Source: Pullulanibacillus sp. KACC 23026
GTDB lineage: Bacteria; Bacillota; Bacilli; Bacillales; Sporolactobacillaceae
Reading direction: 5' to 3'
Length of the DNA: 64,000 nt
NCBI RefSeq assembly: GCF_029094525.1
Contig: NZ_CP119107.1
Span: forward strand, 186,001 to 250,000
Positions 7,705-14,697 of the stretch are shown here, one piece after another (within the stretch, counting starts at the first letter, position 1; each line of letters begins with the position of its first letter). Position numbers and translations under genes: made by a program. The notes beneath the pieces were generated by a model, which was not told where the DNA came from, made no database searches, and saw only the letters and a program-made list of their open reading frames with translations.

Positions 7705-8607
7705 ATGGAAGGCTTTACGTATGGTAGAAAGGGTTCTTTTTTAGATCAAGTAAAATATGATTTCAATGAGATTCGATTATTGTCACGAGGTGGAAATGTC
7801 GAGGTTCTTACACAAACAATTGAAAAAGACAAGCTTTTTTATGTTTATCCATCTGAAAGTGACCATGTGTTCGAATTTTATTTTATTGTCTCAGGAAAGG
7901 TGCTCTGTGAATTAGATGATGAAAAAATTGAACTCAATGCACAGGATTATTTTTCCTCAAAAGGCATAAAAGCTCCCGTCTATTTTAAGGCCTTAACTGA
8001 AGTGACCCTTCTATGGGTGATTACAGAACCTACATTTATCCATATGAGTGAGGATATTTCATCTTTTATGGAGCTTGTTAAACAAGTTGAGAAAAAAGAT
8101 CCATATACAGAATTGCACAGTGATCGTGTTGCCAATTATGCGGTTAAGGTAGCACGAAAAATGCGACTCAACCCAAAACAGGTTGATAATCTCATTTTGG
8201 CTTCTTATCTCCATGATATTGGCAAAATGAATGTCCCTGAAGAGATACTGAATAAGCCTTCTTCTCTAACCCTTGAGGAGTTTGATTTGATTAAGAAACA
8301 TCCAAGGGAAGGCGCACAAATGTTAAAAGGGACTTATGATAATCTAGTACCTATTATTGATCAGCATCATGAACGCCTTAATGGAACGGGATATCCAGAT
8401 GGCCTTAAAGGTGATGCCATTTGTCTTGAGGCTCGCATCATTGCAGTCTGTGATACGTTTGATGCCATGACCGAGGACCGTGCCTATCGAAAGGCCTTCT
8501 CAGCCCAATATGCCATGAATGAGTTGAAACGATTGTCTGGCATTCATTATGACGCGGCTGTAGTTGACGCTTTTGAATTGGTATTAAAGGAAGAAGGAAA
8601 AATCTAA
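7705..8607 (+). CDS. Cupin plus HD-GYP domain protein, likely cyclic-di-GMP-type phosphodiesterase
   Basis: About 300 residues. The first 110 residues look like a cupin sensor fold (HVFEFYFIVSGKVLCELDDEKIELN then DYFSSKGIKAPVYFKA). Residues about 125-300 are an HD-GYP domain: the HD pair in SYLHDIGKMNVPEEIL, IKKHPREGAQML, the HHERLNGTGYPDGL signature that names the family, and ARIIAVCDTFDAMTEDRAYRKA. HD-GYP enzymes hydrolyse cyclic dinucleotides, classically c-di-GMP. I choose ATG 7705 over the in-frame GTG at 7696 because GGGGTG is then nine bases upstream. There is no membrane segment, so it is a cytoplasmic single-gene unit. The ligand of the cupin part is unknown. Confidence 0.88.
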   Translation: MEGFTYGRKGSFLDQVKYDFNEIRLLSRGGNVEVLTQTIEKDKLFYVYPSESDHVFEFYFIVSGKVLCELDDEKIELNAQDYFSSKGIKAPVYFKALTEVTLLWVITEPTFIHMSEDISSFMELVKQVEKKDPYTELHSDRVANYAVKVARKMRLNPKQVDNLILASYLHDIGKMNVPEEILNKPSSLTLEEFDLIKKHPREGAQMLKGTYDNLVPIIDQHHERLNGTGYPDGLKGDAICLEARIIAVCDTFDAMTEDRAYRKAFSAQYAMNELKRLSGIHYDAAVVDAFELVLKEEGKI

Positions 8608-8693
8608 AAGCAGGTGCCCCTTAAAGATCGGCTGAATCTATTTTAGGCAGCTTTCAAGGTGTCGCAGCGCATTTGCTTTAGGAATTTAAATGG

Positions 8694-8722
8694 TTGAAGG
8701 ATTCTAAAAAGATTGATAATAT
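8694..8722 (+). promoter_or_regulatory. serC promoter
   Basis: TTGAAG (8694-8699), 17-base spacer, TAATAT (8717-8722), just upstream of the riboswitch. Confidence 0.65.
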
Positions 8723-8733
8723 AAAAATTCAGA

Positions 8734-8808
8734 GGGTTATGTGTGACTGACGATTAAAGTGGGGAACCACAGGGGAGCACATAATGAGAATTGCCGTTCG
8801 TCTGGGCA
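8734..8808 (+). promoter_or_regulatory. ZTP (pfl) riboswitch aptamer in the serC leader
   Basis: The leader matches the pfl motif: P1 pairs TTATGTG (8737-8743) with CACATAA (8778-8784); between them are GTGACTGACG, the small hairpin GTGG-GGAA-CCAC and AGGGGAGC; the 3' part is GCCGTTCGTCTGGGCA, the pseudoknot partner typical of this class. ZTP riboswitches sense the purine intermediate ZMP/ZTP, a sign of folate one-carbon shortage. Control of serine synthesis, the source of one-carbon units, fits. Confidence 0.88.
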
Positions 8809-8812
8809 CAGG

Positions 8813-8846
8813 AAGGCAGGGAAGTGTTACCCATGCCTTTTTCTGA
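8813..8846 (+). terminator. Riboswitch-controlled terminator before serC
   Basis: AAGGCAGGG (8813-8821) pairs with ACCCATGCC (8829-8837, one bulge) followed by TTTTT. It is the expression platform of the ZTP riboswitch. Confidence 0.8.
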
Positions 8847-8874
8847 TTAAATTATTGGAAAAGGATGTTATAAA

Positions 8875-9957
8875 ATGAAACGTGTTTACAATTTTTCAGC
8901 TGGTCCATCAATGCTTCCTTTGCCTGTGTTAGAAAAAGCCCAAAAGGAATTTTTGAACTATGCAGATTCTGGCATGTCAGTACTTGAAATGAGTCATCGA
9001 TCGGGTCTTTTCACCGACATTATCTCTCAGGCAGAACATCTTCTAAGAGAGCTCATGAAGATACCGGATTCCTACAAAGTCCTGTTTATGCAGGGGGGAG
9101 CCTCACAACAATTTGCCATGGTCCCTCTCAATCTTCTAGTAAATAACAAAAAAGCAGATTTTGTGAATACAGGATCCTGGTCAAAAAAGGCGATAAGTGA
9201 AGCGAAAAAGTATGGAGAGGCCCGCGTTATTGCTTCTTCTGAAGAAGAGGGATTTACCTTTATCCCACAGGTTGACATGAGTTTGATTCATTCAGATGCG
9301 GATTATGTTCATATTACAACGAACAATACAATTGAAGGAACTGCCTATTCAGAAATACCGGATACAGGTGGGATTCCACTCGTAGCCGATATGTCATCAA
9401 ACATTTTATCTGAGGTCGTTGATGTGTCCAAGTTTGGGCTGATTTATGCAGGGGCACAGAAGAATATTGGTCCAGCTGGTTTGACTGTGGTCATCGTTCG
9501 AGAAGATCTTATCGGCCGAGCTCAAGAGACCTGCCCAACGATGCTTGATTATAAAACTTTCAGTACAACGAATTCCCTTTATAATACACCGCCAACATTC
9601 TCGATTTACATGGCAAAGCTTGTCTTTGAATGGCTTCAAAAATTAGGTGGTCTCCCGGAAATAGAACGCCAAAACCGTGAAAAGGCGGATCTTCTTTATA
9701 CATTCCTTGAGGAGTCTGAGCTCTTTTCTTCACCGGTCCGACCTGATAGCCGTTCTATTATGAACATTCCTTTTATCATTCCAGGTCGAGAGCTGGATGC
9801 ACTCTTTGTTAAAGAGGCTAAGGCAGCAGGACTTGAAACTTTGAAAGGTCATCGGTCTGTCGGCGGAATGCGCGCTAGCCTTTATAATGCCATGCCTATT
9901 GAAGGGGTAAGAGCGCTAGTTGAGTTCATGAAAGAGTTTGAGGTCCGACATCGTTAA
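8875..9957 (+). CDS. serC: Phosphoserine aminotransferase SerC
   Basis: A 360-residue class V PLP-dependent aminotransferase that converts 3-phosphohydroxypyruvate and glutamate into phosphoserine in serine synthesis. Visible marks: N-terminal [11 protein letters not shown], the phosphate-loop region [13 protein letters not shown], the PLP-binding lysine in [16 protein letters not shown], and the C-terminal [17 protein letters not shown]. Length is normal for the family. Start ATG 8875 follows AAAGGATG. serA is not next to it. It sits behind a ZTP riboswitch and its terminator, so expression should rise when one-carbon folate is low. Confidence 0.97.
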   Translation: MKRVYNFSAGPSMLPLPVLEKAQKEFLNYADSGMSVLEMSHRSGLFTDIISQAEHLLRELMKIPDSYKVLFMQGGASQQFAMVPLNLLVNNKKADFVNTGSWSKKAISEAKKYGEARVIASSEEEGFTFIPQVDMSLIHSDADYVHITTNNTIEGTAYSEIPDTGGIPLVADMSSNILSEVVDVSKFGLIYAGAQKNIGPAGLTVVIVREDLIGRAQETCPTMLDYKTFSTTNSLYNTPPTFSIYMAKLVFEWLQKLGGLPEIERQNREKADLLYTFLEESELFSSPVRPDSRSIMNIPFIIPGRELDALFVKEAKAAGLETLKGHRSVGGMRASLYNAMPIEGVRALVEFMKEFEVRHR

Positions 9958-9969
9958 CATGACTAGTAG

Positions 9970-10014
9970 GGAAGGGTGCCTATAGGATTGACTTAAGTAG
10001 GCAGCCCTTTTTTA
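9970..10014 (+). terminator. serC terminator
   Basis: AGGGTGCCTA and TAGGCAGCCCT pair across a short loop and are followed by TTTTTT. Confidence 0.9.
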
Positions 10015-10037
10015 AATATGTAAGTGTTTCTATTATT

Positions 10038-10066
10038 TTGATTATTGTTTTCTTGAATGGTATATT
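10038..10066 (+). promoter_or_regulatory. Promoter of the small gene at 10146
   Basis: TTGATT (10038-10043), 17-base spacer, TATATT (10061-10066). Confidence 0.55.
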
Positions 10067-10145
10067 AACAGTGAAAATGAATAGACCGCCCTGCGAGAGA
10101 ATGCTAACATCAAATGCTTTAGGTCTAAACTGGAGGCACTTGAGA

Positions 10146-10313
10146 ATGAGTCGGGGGATCAAAGACGATTTCAATGGGTTTGAGCGATTACTAGTTGATG
10201 AATTCTGTCAGAAGCTTAATAGAGATCTAACAGGCGAAGAGAGGCAGTTTATAAGTTGGCTAAGTCGGAAAATGGAAGAAGATAGGGAGAAAAATGTGGA
10301 TTCGTCAGGCTGA
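10146..10313 (+). CDS. Small protein of unknown function (55 residues)
   Basis: ATG 10146 follows GGAGG at ten bases; the frame is open further upstream but without a ribosome site. The product is charged and helical (DDFNGFERLLVDEFCQKLNR, then LTGEERQFISWLSRKM) with no signal or membrane segment. It has its own promoter, and its stop overlaps the stop of sda on the other strand by nine bases, a true tail-to-tail overlap. I do not recognise the family; the layout and codon pattern make it a likely real gene. Confidence 0.55.
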   Translation: MSRGIKDDFNGFERLLVDEFCQKLNRDLTGEERQFISWLSRKMEEDREKNVDSSG

Positions 10314-10439
10314 GGGTTCGAGTGGGATGTCACGCTTAATGATTTCCTTTTTGAGCAGTTGGATAAAATCCGGGTTAAGTTCATATAGGATTGACTTGTA
10401 ATAGACTTCGATAAGGAATTCGTTTGAAAGATGTTCCAT
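10305..10439 (-). CDS. sda: Sporulation checkpoint protein Sda (histidine kinase inhibitor)
   Basis: A 44-residue product, MEHLSNEFLIEVYYKSILYE to ...DIPLEPSA. It keeps the Sda pattern LS(D/N)E-(L/F)LIE-x-Y-x-K-x(5)-LN-x-DFI-x-L-x(3)-EI-x-(R/K)R, an antiparallel helical hairpin. Sda binds the dimerisation domain of the sporulation kinase KinA and blocks phosphorelay when replication is stalled. ATG 10439 follows AGGAGTGA at good spacing. The protein is two residues shorter than the 46-residue B. subtilis form. In B. subtilis DnaA boxes drive the gene; I did not find a convincing DnaA box here. Confidence 0.92.
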   Translation of the reverse strand: MEHLSNEFLIEVYYKSILYELNPDFIQLLKKEIIKRDIPLEPSA

Positions 10440-10478
10440 CGCGCTTCACTCCTAGGTCAAAAGGATGATTTATTCCAT

Positions 10479-10507
10479 AGTTTACCGAAATAAAAATAGG
10501 AAATCAA
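10479..10507 (-). promoter_or_regulatory. Candidate sda promoter
   Basis: On the minus strand TTGATT (10502-10507), 17-base spacer, TAAACT (10479-10484), about 40 bases before the start codon. Confidence 0.5.
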
Positions 10508-10554
10508 TACCATTTTAAATAAAATTGCTAGAGATTGACTTGTAAAATCGAAAA

Positions 10555-10631
10555 GGCTATTCCTGCTAACCAAATCCATACCCTTTTAACTCGTTGAAAG
10601 GGATGGAGGAGGGATGAAGGAATAGCCTCTC
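10555..10631 (-). terminator. Long two-part hairpin, probable terminator
   Basis: Outer arms GGCTATTCCT (10555-10564) and AGGAATAGCC (10618-10627) are a perfect match; inner arms CCATACCCTTT and AAAGGGATGG nearly match. On the minus strand the stem is followed by TTTTCGATTTT, which fits termination of the acetyltransferase gene upstream. Confidence 0.65.
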
Positions 10632-10709
10632 TTTGTTACTTGAACCCATCTATTTTAGATAGTTCTCTAAAGGGATAGAGCTCAAAGCCAAAAGTTTAAG
10701 AGAATGGCC

Positions 10710-11591
10710 TTATTTTAAGATTTTTTTCATATAAATTTGCTCAGTAAAGGACTTGAATCCCAGTTCATTAAGTATACTCACTATTTCCGTATTATTAGAA
10801 CGGAAATTGAAGGTGAAGCGACGGATAGCCAAGTCCAATGGCTGGAACAGCTCTTTTAAACCGAATAGGGCAATTTCGTAGGCATCAGAACGACTAGGAG
10901 CTATCCCAGCAGAGAATAGGGCAATCGCACTTAGTTGGCCTTCAGAGTTATATTGTTTTTTATACAGGAAGTAGCCGGCCTCTCCACTAGAATCAGAAAT
11001 GATAAGCAGCTCTCCATCTTTTCGCAAGGATTGCCATTGAGTTTGCCAAGGAACGTCATCATTAATGATGGATATTCTACTAGCCTCAATAGCCAATCTA
11101 TTCTGAGCGTTGTAAGAACGGGTGGGCTGCCCTAGTATATCTTTAGACAAGGCTTCCTTGTTTTCAAGGAAAACGAGAGTATCCATGACTGAATAGCCGT
11201 ATTGTTTGTATAGATTAATCGCCTTTATATTAGATGAAGCGGCTTCTAAGGTGGCAATCTCAATATTGTGTTCTTTATAAAGAGCAATAGCTGCGTCCAT
11301 TAGGGCTTTGCCCACCCCCTGATGGCGATGCTCTAAGGCAACTCCTGTTCCCCCATTCCAAGCGACCTTTAGTCCATTTATTGTGCGCTGACCATTTAAT
11401 AGAATTCCAATAGGCTGATGATCCTGAAAAGCTACAAGGGACAACTCTGGTGAAAGCTCTTCGGTGCCAAACCGTTGAATGAAATAATCAAGGGCCATTT
11501 TTTGATTATAGAGATAACCTTCGAAGCCTTTGTTCCAAGTGTCCAGTGCCTCAGTGAATGTGAGTTCCTTCAGTGGTTTTATGGTAATCAT
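10710..11591 (-). CDS. GNAT-family N-acetyltransferase
   Basis: A 293-residue acetyltransferase. The N-terminal GNAT domain has the acetyl-CoA loop in GVALEHRHQGVGKALMDAAIALY (motif Q/R-x-x-G-x-G) and the later motif B region NIKAINLYKQYGYSVMDTLVFL. The second half (about residues 150-293) has GNAT-like strands (GELLIISDSSGEAGYFLYKK, then RRFTFNFRSNNTEIVSILNELGF) but no clear CoA loop, so it may be a degenerate second domain. ATG 11591 has AAAGGGAG seven bases upstream; longer starts lack one. A TetR-like operator lies about 120 bases upstream, so the TetR protein next door may control it. Substrate unknown. Confidence 0.85.
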   Translation of the reverse strand: MITIKPLKELTFTEALDTWNKGFEGYLYNQKMALDYFIQRFGTEELSPELSLVAFQDHQPIGILLNGQRTINGLKVAWNGGTGVALEHRHQGVGKALMDAAIALYKEHNIEIATLEAASSNIKAINLYKQYGYSVMDTLVFLENKEALSKDILGQPTRSYNAQNRLAIEASRISIINDDVPWQTQWQSLRKDGELLIISDSSGEAGYFLYKKQYNSEGQLSAIALFSAGIAPSRSDAYEIALFGLKELFQPLDLAIRRFTFNFRSNNTEIVSILNELGFKSFTEQIYMKKILK

Positions 11592-11708
11592 GGATGATCT
11601 CCCTTTTGAAATATTTGGAAAACGAGCGACACCTTTAAAGAACATTGAAGTAAACATAGTTACATGAAAATTCGCTTGCTAGAAGTGAAAAGCTTGGAAA
11701 CCCCTATT

Positions 11709-11728
11709 AAAACTGACCTGTCAGTTTT
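11709..11728. promoter_or_regulatory. Candidate TetR-family operator
   Basis: AAAACTGACCTGTCAGTTTT is a perfect 20-bp palindrome between the TetR gene and the acetyltransferase gene. ACTGAC-NN-GTCAGT is a common shape for operators of this family. It could also act as a weak terminator for the TetR gene, but the T-run is on the other strand. Confidence 0.55.
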
Positions 11729-11761
11729 TTTGAGCGCGAGGCTGAAATACAGCCTGAGTTC

Positions 11762-12382
11762 TTATTCTTTAGTTAGAAGTTTGGATAACGCTAATTGTTC
11801 ATAGAGTTCTAAGACTTCTTTAAAAGGATAGTCATCTTCTTCGATAAGAAGGTTAATAAAAACGCCATCTTCAAAGGCGAAAAACATTTCAGAAAAATGC
11901 TCTGCATTAATGTTCCTGCGAAATTCCCCGTTATCTTGTCCTTCTCTAATAATATCAATTAGAAGGGTACGGTACATCTGTAAGCGTTCAAGCATTTTTT
12001 CCTTTAATTCAGGGTAGCGGGAAGCATTTATCCAGAATTCAAGTTGTACGGCTGCCCATTTTCTTGTCGGTTCGCTTTTATAGGGCATGCCTTTCTTAAG
12101 CTGAAAGAGTTGCTTCATTTTTTCGGAAGCACTCTTTGCTTCAGCCATGCTCTTCTTAAGGGTCACTAAATCGGCCTCAGTTGCTTTTTCAAGCAAGGTT
12201 AAATAGATCTCTTCTTTGCTTTTGAAATAATTATAGACAGCCCCTTTACTCATCCCGCTATGAGTGACAATGTCATCTACTGTAGCGGCATGATAACCTT
12301 TTTCAGCAAAACAAGTCATAGCGCTATCCAATAATGCCTTCTTTTTCTGTTCTTTATATTCATCCGACACTTTCGGGGACAT
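11762..12382 (-). CDS. TetR/AcrR-family transcriptional regulator
   Basis: A 206-residue regulator. The N-terminal helix-turn-helix is typical: KKKALLDSAMTCFAEKGYHA, then ATVDDIVTHSGMSKGAVYNYFKSKEEIY. The ligand-binding half is helical and resembles the YfiR/YerO-type C-terminus (KWAAVQLEFWINASRYPELKEKM). ATG 12382 follows AGGAGGAAAACA; the longer frame has no such site. It lies 23 bases after the Eis-like acetyltransferase and is surely co-transcribed with it. A palindromic operator candidate lies just downstream and a degenerate one at the operon promoter, so autoregulation is likely. Confidence 0.92.
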   Translation of the reverse strand: MSPKVSDEYKEQKKKALLDSAMTCFAEKGYHAATVDDIVTHSGMSKGAVYNYFKSKEEIYLTLLEKATEADLVTLKKSMAEAKSASEKMKQLFQLKKGMPYKSEPTRKWAAVQLEFWINASRYPELKEKMLERLQMYRTLLIDIIREGQDNGEFRRNINAEHFSEMFFAFEDGVFINLLIEEDDYPFKEVLELYEQLALSKLLTKE

Positions 12383-12405
12383 TGTTTTCCTCCTTGCTTT
12401 AAATC

Positions 12406-13668
12406 TTAAAAGCCAGTTCGACATATTGGCTTATCCTGGACAAAAAACATCTCGTTAAGGATAGGCAAATAAGAAGAATCGGATACATTAATAAGACCAT
12501 AACGAAACAAATGATGGAATGGGACACTTCCCATAATAAGGGAAGAGAAGTCCGAGACATTAAGTGAAAGGGCGACATCAAATGGCCCTTCTCCCAAAGC
12601 AGCCTTCTTGATGAATCCATCAATAACTTGAACATAGGTATTGGTCTCGTTCTCTGGGTAGAAACGGTCTTGGATCGTCAGTTTTAATCGGCAGGTCACA
12701 TGTCCAAAGCGGCGATAGGACAGCTGGTTCAATAATAAAGGGATGTTTGTAACCCGATACATAAGACCAACCCCAGAGGTATGTGCTTCATGATAAACAT
12801 GTGGAATAACTTCATCCGTATCATTCCTAGGGTCATTTAAGAAAAAGTGAAAATCCTCATCTTGTGTATGGATCACTACTCGATTGACTTGGTCTGCTTG
12901 GGAATGAAAGAAGGTTGAAAAGGCCTTAAGGGCATCCGGATGGTTATAAATGAGTTCCTCAACTTGTAAATCATTGATCATAGTATTAGTTTCATGAGCT
13001 TTTTTAAATGAAAAGGAGAAATAACCGAGCAATTCTCCATTTTCTTCATAGCCAATCACATAGTGACCAGGGCGGGATAATAATTGTTTATACTCACTTT
13101 CACTTTTTTCAATCATACCATGATGCTCACTAAAAAATCTTGTATAACAAGCTTTGACCAATGGCTGGTCAACTTGTTTTAAAAAGGAGAGGCGACTCTT
13201 ATTTTTATAATCATGAAAAGCGGTGGGCTTTATTCGATAGCGAGACATTTTCGTACCATAACCAAATCCCATCTTTTTATAGAAGTCAGGGCGAAATGGG
13301 TATAACAGGGTGAGGGGGCACTGCTTCTGATTAAAATGGTTGATAAAAGAGGTTAGAAGCTCTTTAGCAACTTTTTCTTTTTTGTGAAGCAGGTCAACGC
13401 CAACAAACCCGACACCTCCAACAGGGTGCCTTTTACCATACAAGTTCATGACAAAATGATGCAATCTCATCGCTCCAATTAATTCTTGATCGTTATAGTA
13501 GCCATAGAAGTTGAGAGAAGGGTCGCTTTCCTGCATGGATTGGAATTGGTCAACTGTTACAGAAATACTTTTCTCATCATAAGAAGCTATCCCTGGATAA
13601 GCTCCATTTAATAATTCGACTAAACGCGGTATATCCTCTAGTGGAATTTTTTTAATAAGACGGCTCAC
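12406..13668 (-). CDS. Eis-like GNAT acetyltransferase with SCP2-type C-terminal domain
   Basis: A protein of about 420 residues with the three-part Eis layout: an N-terminal GNAT domain (GGVGFVGVDLLHKKEKVAKELL, LLYPFRPDFYKKMGFGYGTKM), a second GNAT-like middle (HYVIGYEENGELLGYFSFSF) and a sterol-carrier-like C-terminus (VALSLNVSDFSSLIMGSVPF). Eis-family enzymes acetylate amines, including aminoglycosides in mycobacteria; the substrate here is unknown. The loop HKKEKVAKEL lacks the usual G-x-G of GNAT proteins. Start: GTG 13668 has AAAGGAG eight bases upstream, whereas GTG 13674 is too close to it. It is first in a two-gene operon with the TetR regulator. Confidence 0.85.
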   Translation of the reverse strand: MSRLIKKIPLEDIPRLVELLNGAYPGIASYDEKSISVTVDQFQSMQESDPSLNFYGYYNDQELIGAMRLHHFVMNLYGKRHPVGGVGFVGVDLLHKKEKVAKELLTSFINHFNQKQCPLTLLYPFRPDFYKKMGFGYGTKMSRYRIKPTAFHDYKNKSRLSFLKQVDQPLVKACYTRFFSEHHGMIEKSESEYKQLLSRPGHYVIGYEENGELLGYFSFSFKKAHETNTMINDLQVEELIYNHPDALKAFSTFFHSQADQVNRVVIHTQDEDFHFFLNDPRNDTDEVIPHVYHEAHTSGVGLMYRVTNIPLLLNQLSYRRFGHVTCRLKLTIQDRFYPENETNTYVQVIDGFIKKAALGEGPFDVALSLNVSDFSSLIMGSVPFHHLFRYGLINVSDSSYLPILNEMFFVQDKPICRTGF

Positions 13669-13706
13669 AGACACTTCTCCTTTGAGGTTATTAATTGGAT
13701 AATTAA

Positions 13707-13757
13707 AAAAGACTAATCAGTTTATTTTATTGTCTCCAATTGTATGAGAGTTGTCAA
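13707..13757 (-). promoter_or_regulatory. Promoter and possible operator of the Eis-TetR operon
   Basis: On the minus strand TTGACA (13752-13757), 17-base spacer, GACAAT (13729-13734). Just downstream, AAACTGATTAGTCTTTT overlaps the start point and resembles a degenerate form of the palindrome at 11709. Confidence 0.65.
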
Positions 13758-13759
13758 TA

Positions 13760-14343
13760 GAAGCAAAAATAAAAAAATAGAACTTTTTGAATTTTGTAAT
13801 GGTCAACTAACGTTAATTAAATGATTTAAAAAACAATACCCGATTTGGCGTTGTCAACCACCTCCTCTGTTCCTGATGCAAGGCCTTATCAATAACTGTC
13901 ATTCATTTAATGTTGTTCTACGTCTCTATCTTGCCTTGTGACCTAGTCCGGATGCCCATTTTAAAGGCCGTTCCCAATTTTAATGATAAAGTTCGAAAAT
14001 AATTAGTTAGGCGAGTTATTCCGACACAATTCTGTGAATTCCGACGCCTTTCTTCCTCCTTTTTAGGCAAATAGTCCCGATAAAACAGCTGAATTTTTAG
14101 TCCAATTCCTCTAAAGCTCGCTTTTTTACTGGAGTTAATTATTTTGTATAAAATGCAGGACCTTTTTTGCAATTATTCATTGGAAATTCGCGAATCGTTT
14201 ATCTGAAAACTTATATTATTTGATCGTCTGATTAATAGGTGGATTGTTCAGATAGTTATTGTTTGTAAAATAAATTAAATTATACATATAATCATAATAA
14301 TTAGATTAATTAGGATTGAAACCATTTTATGGCGGTGTGAACT
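13760..14343. other. AT-rich intergenic stretch, no gene seen
   Basis: An 84-codon minus-strand frame (13918-14172) has no ribosome site and a Lys/Arg-rich composition unlike a folded protein. The right part is very AT-rich. Confidence 0.5.
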
Positions 14344-14473
14344 GTGAGTTTTCTAATGGGAAATCAGAAAGAAAAGCGGGCAAAAATACTTAAAGAGGCA
14401 ACTCGGCTTTTCTCGAAGAAAGGGTTTCCCGGAAACAGCCATTGTCGATAGTGCAACTGCGCTAGCCTATTAG
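14344..14473 (+). pseudogene. Remnant of a TetR-family regulator, frameshifted and truncated
   Basis: From GTG 14344 (or ATG 14356) the frame reads MGNQKEKRAKILKEATRLFS then KKGF, the first helix of a TetR domain. At 14428-14430 the frame must shift by one base: the next frame reads PETAIVDSATALAY and then stops at 14471. Together these match the usual GF-xx-T-x-I-x-D-I-A order of the family. Nothing of the rest of the protein follows before the htpG leader. It is a decayed gene, unrelated in position to the intact TetR at 11762. Confidence 0.7.
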
Positions 14474-14581
14474 TTTTGGTTCTGTTTTTACCTATTTATC
14501 TCTTTGTTCACTGTATTTTTACATAGGGGTTTGGGGGCAAAAGAAGTCCAGAACCAGTCATCTAGATGCTTTTGGATAGGA

Positions 14582-14611
14582 TTGATAGAAAGTGGAGGAT
14601 TTTGGTAATAA
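14582..14611 (+). promoter_or_regulatory. htpG promoter
   Basis: TTGATA (14582-14587), 18-base spacer, TAATAA (14606-14611), with the CIRCE element starting 20 bases downstream. Confidence 0.6.
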
Positions 14612-14631
14612 AGAGGTGTGGTTAGCACTCG

Positions 14632-14658
14632 GGTGTTGAGAGTGCTAGGAGAATAGAG
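14632..14658 (+). promoter_or_regulatory. CIRCE element (HrcA operator) upstream of htpG
   Basis: TTAGCACTC, nine bases, GAGTGCTAG: one mismatch from the consensus TTAGCACTC-N9-GAGTGCTAA. It sits in the 5' leader, 39 bases before the start codon, as CIRCE usually does. It implies repression by HrcA and heat-shock release. Confidence 0.92.
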
Positions 14659-14697
14659 TAAAATAAAGAAAGATAAATTGAGGAGGGATCTCACTTC

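Noticed and set aside
10440-10560. DnaA boxes upstream of sda
   Set aside because: Only TTATTCCA-like sequence is present, too far from TTATCCACA.
13918-14172. 84-codon minus-strand frame
   Set aside because: No ribosome site, Lys/Arg-rich composition with no hydrophobic core, and no promoter.
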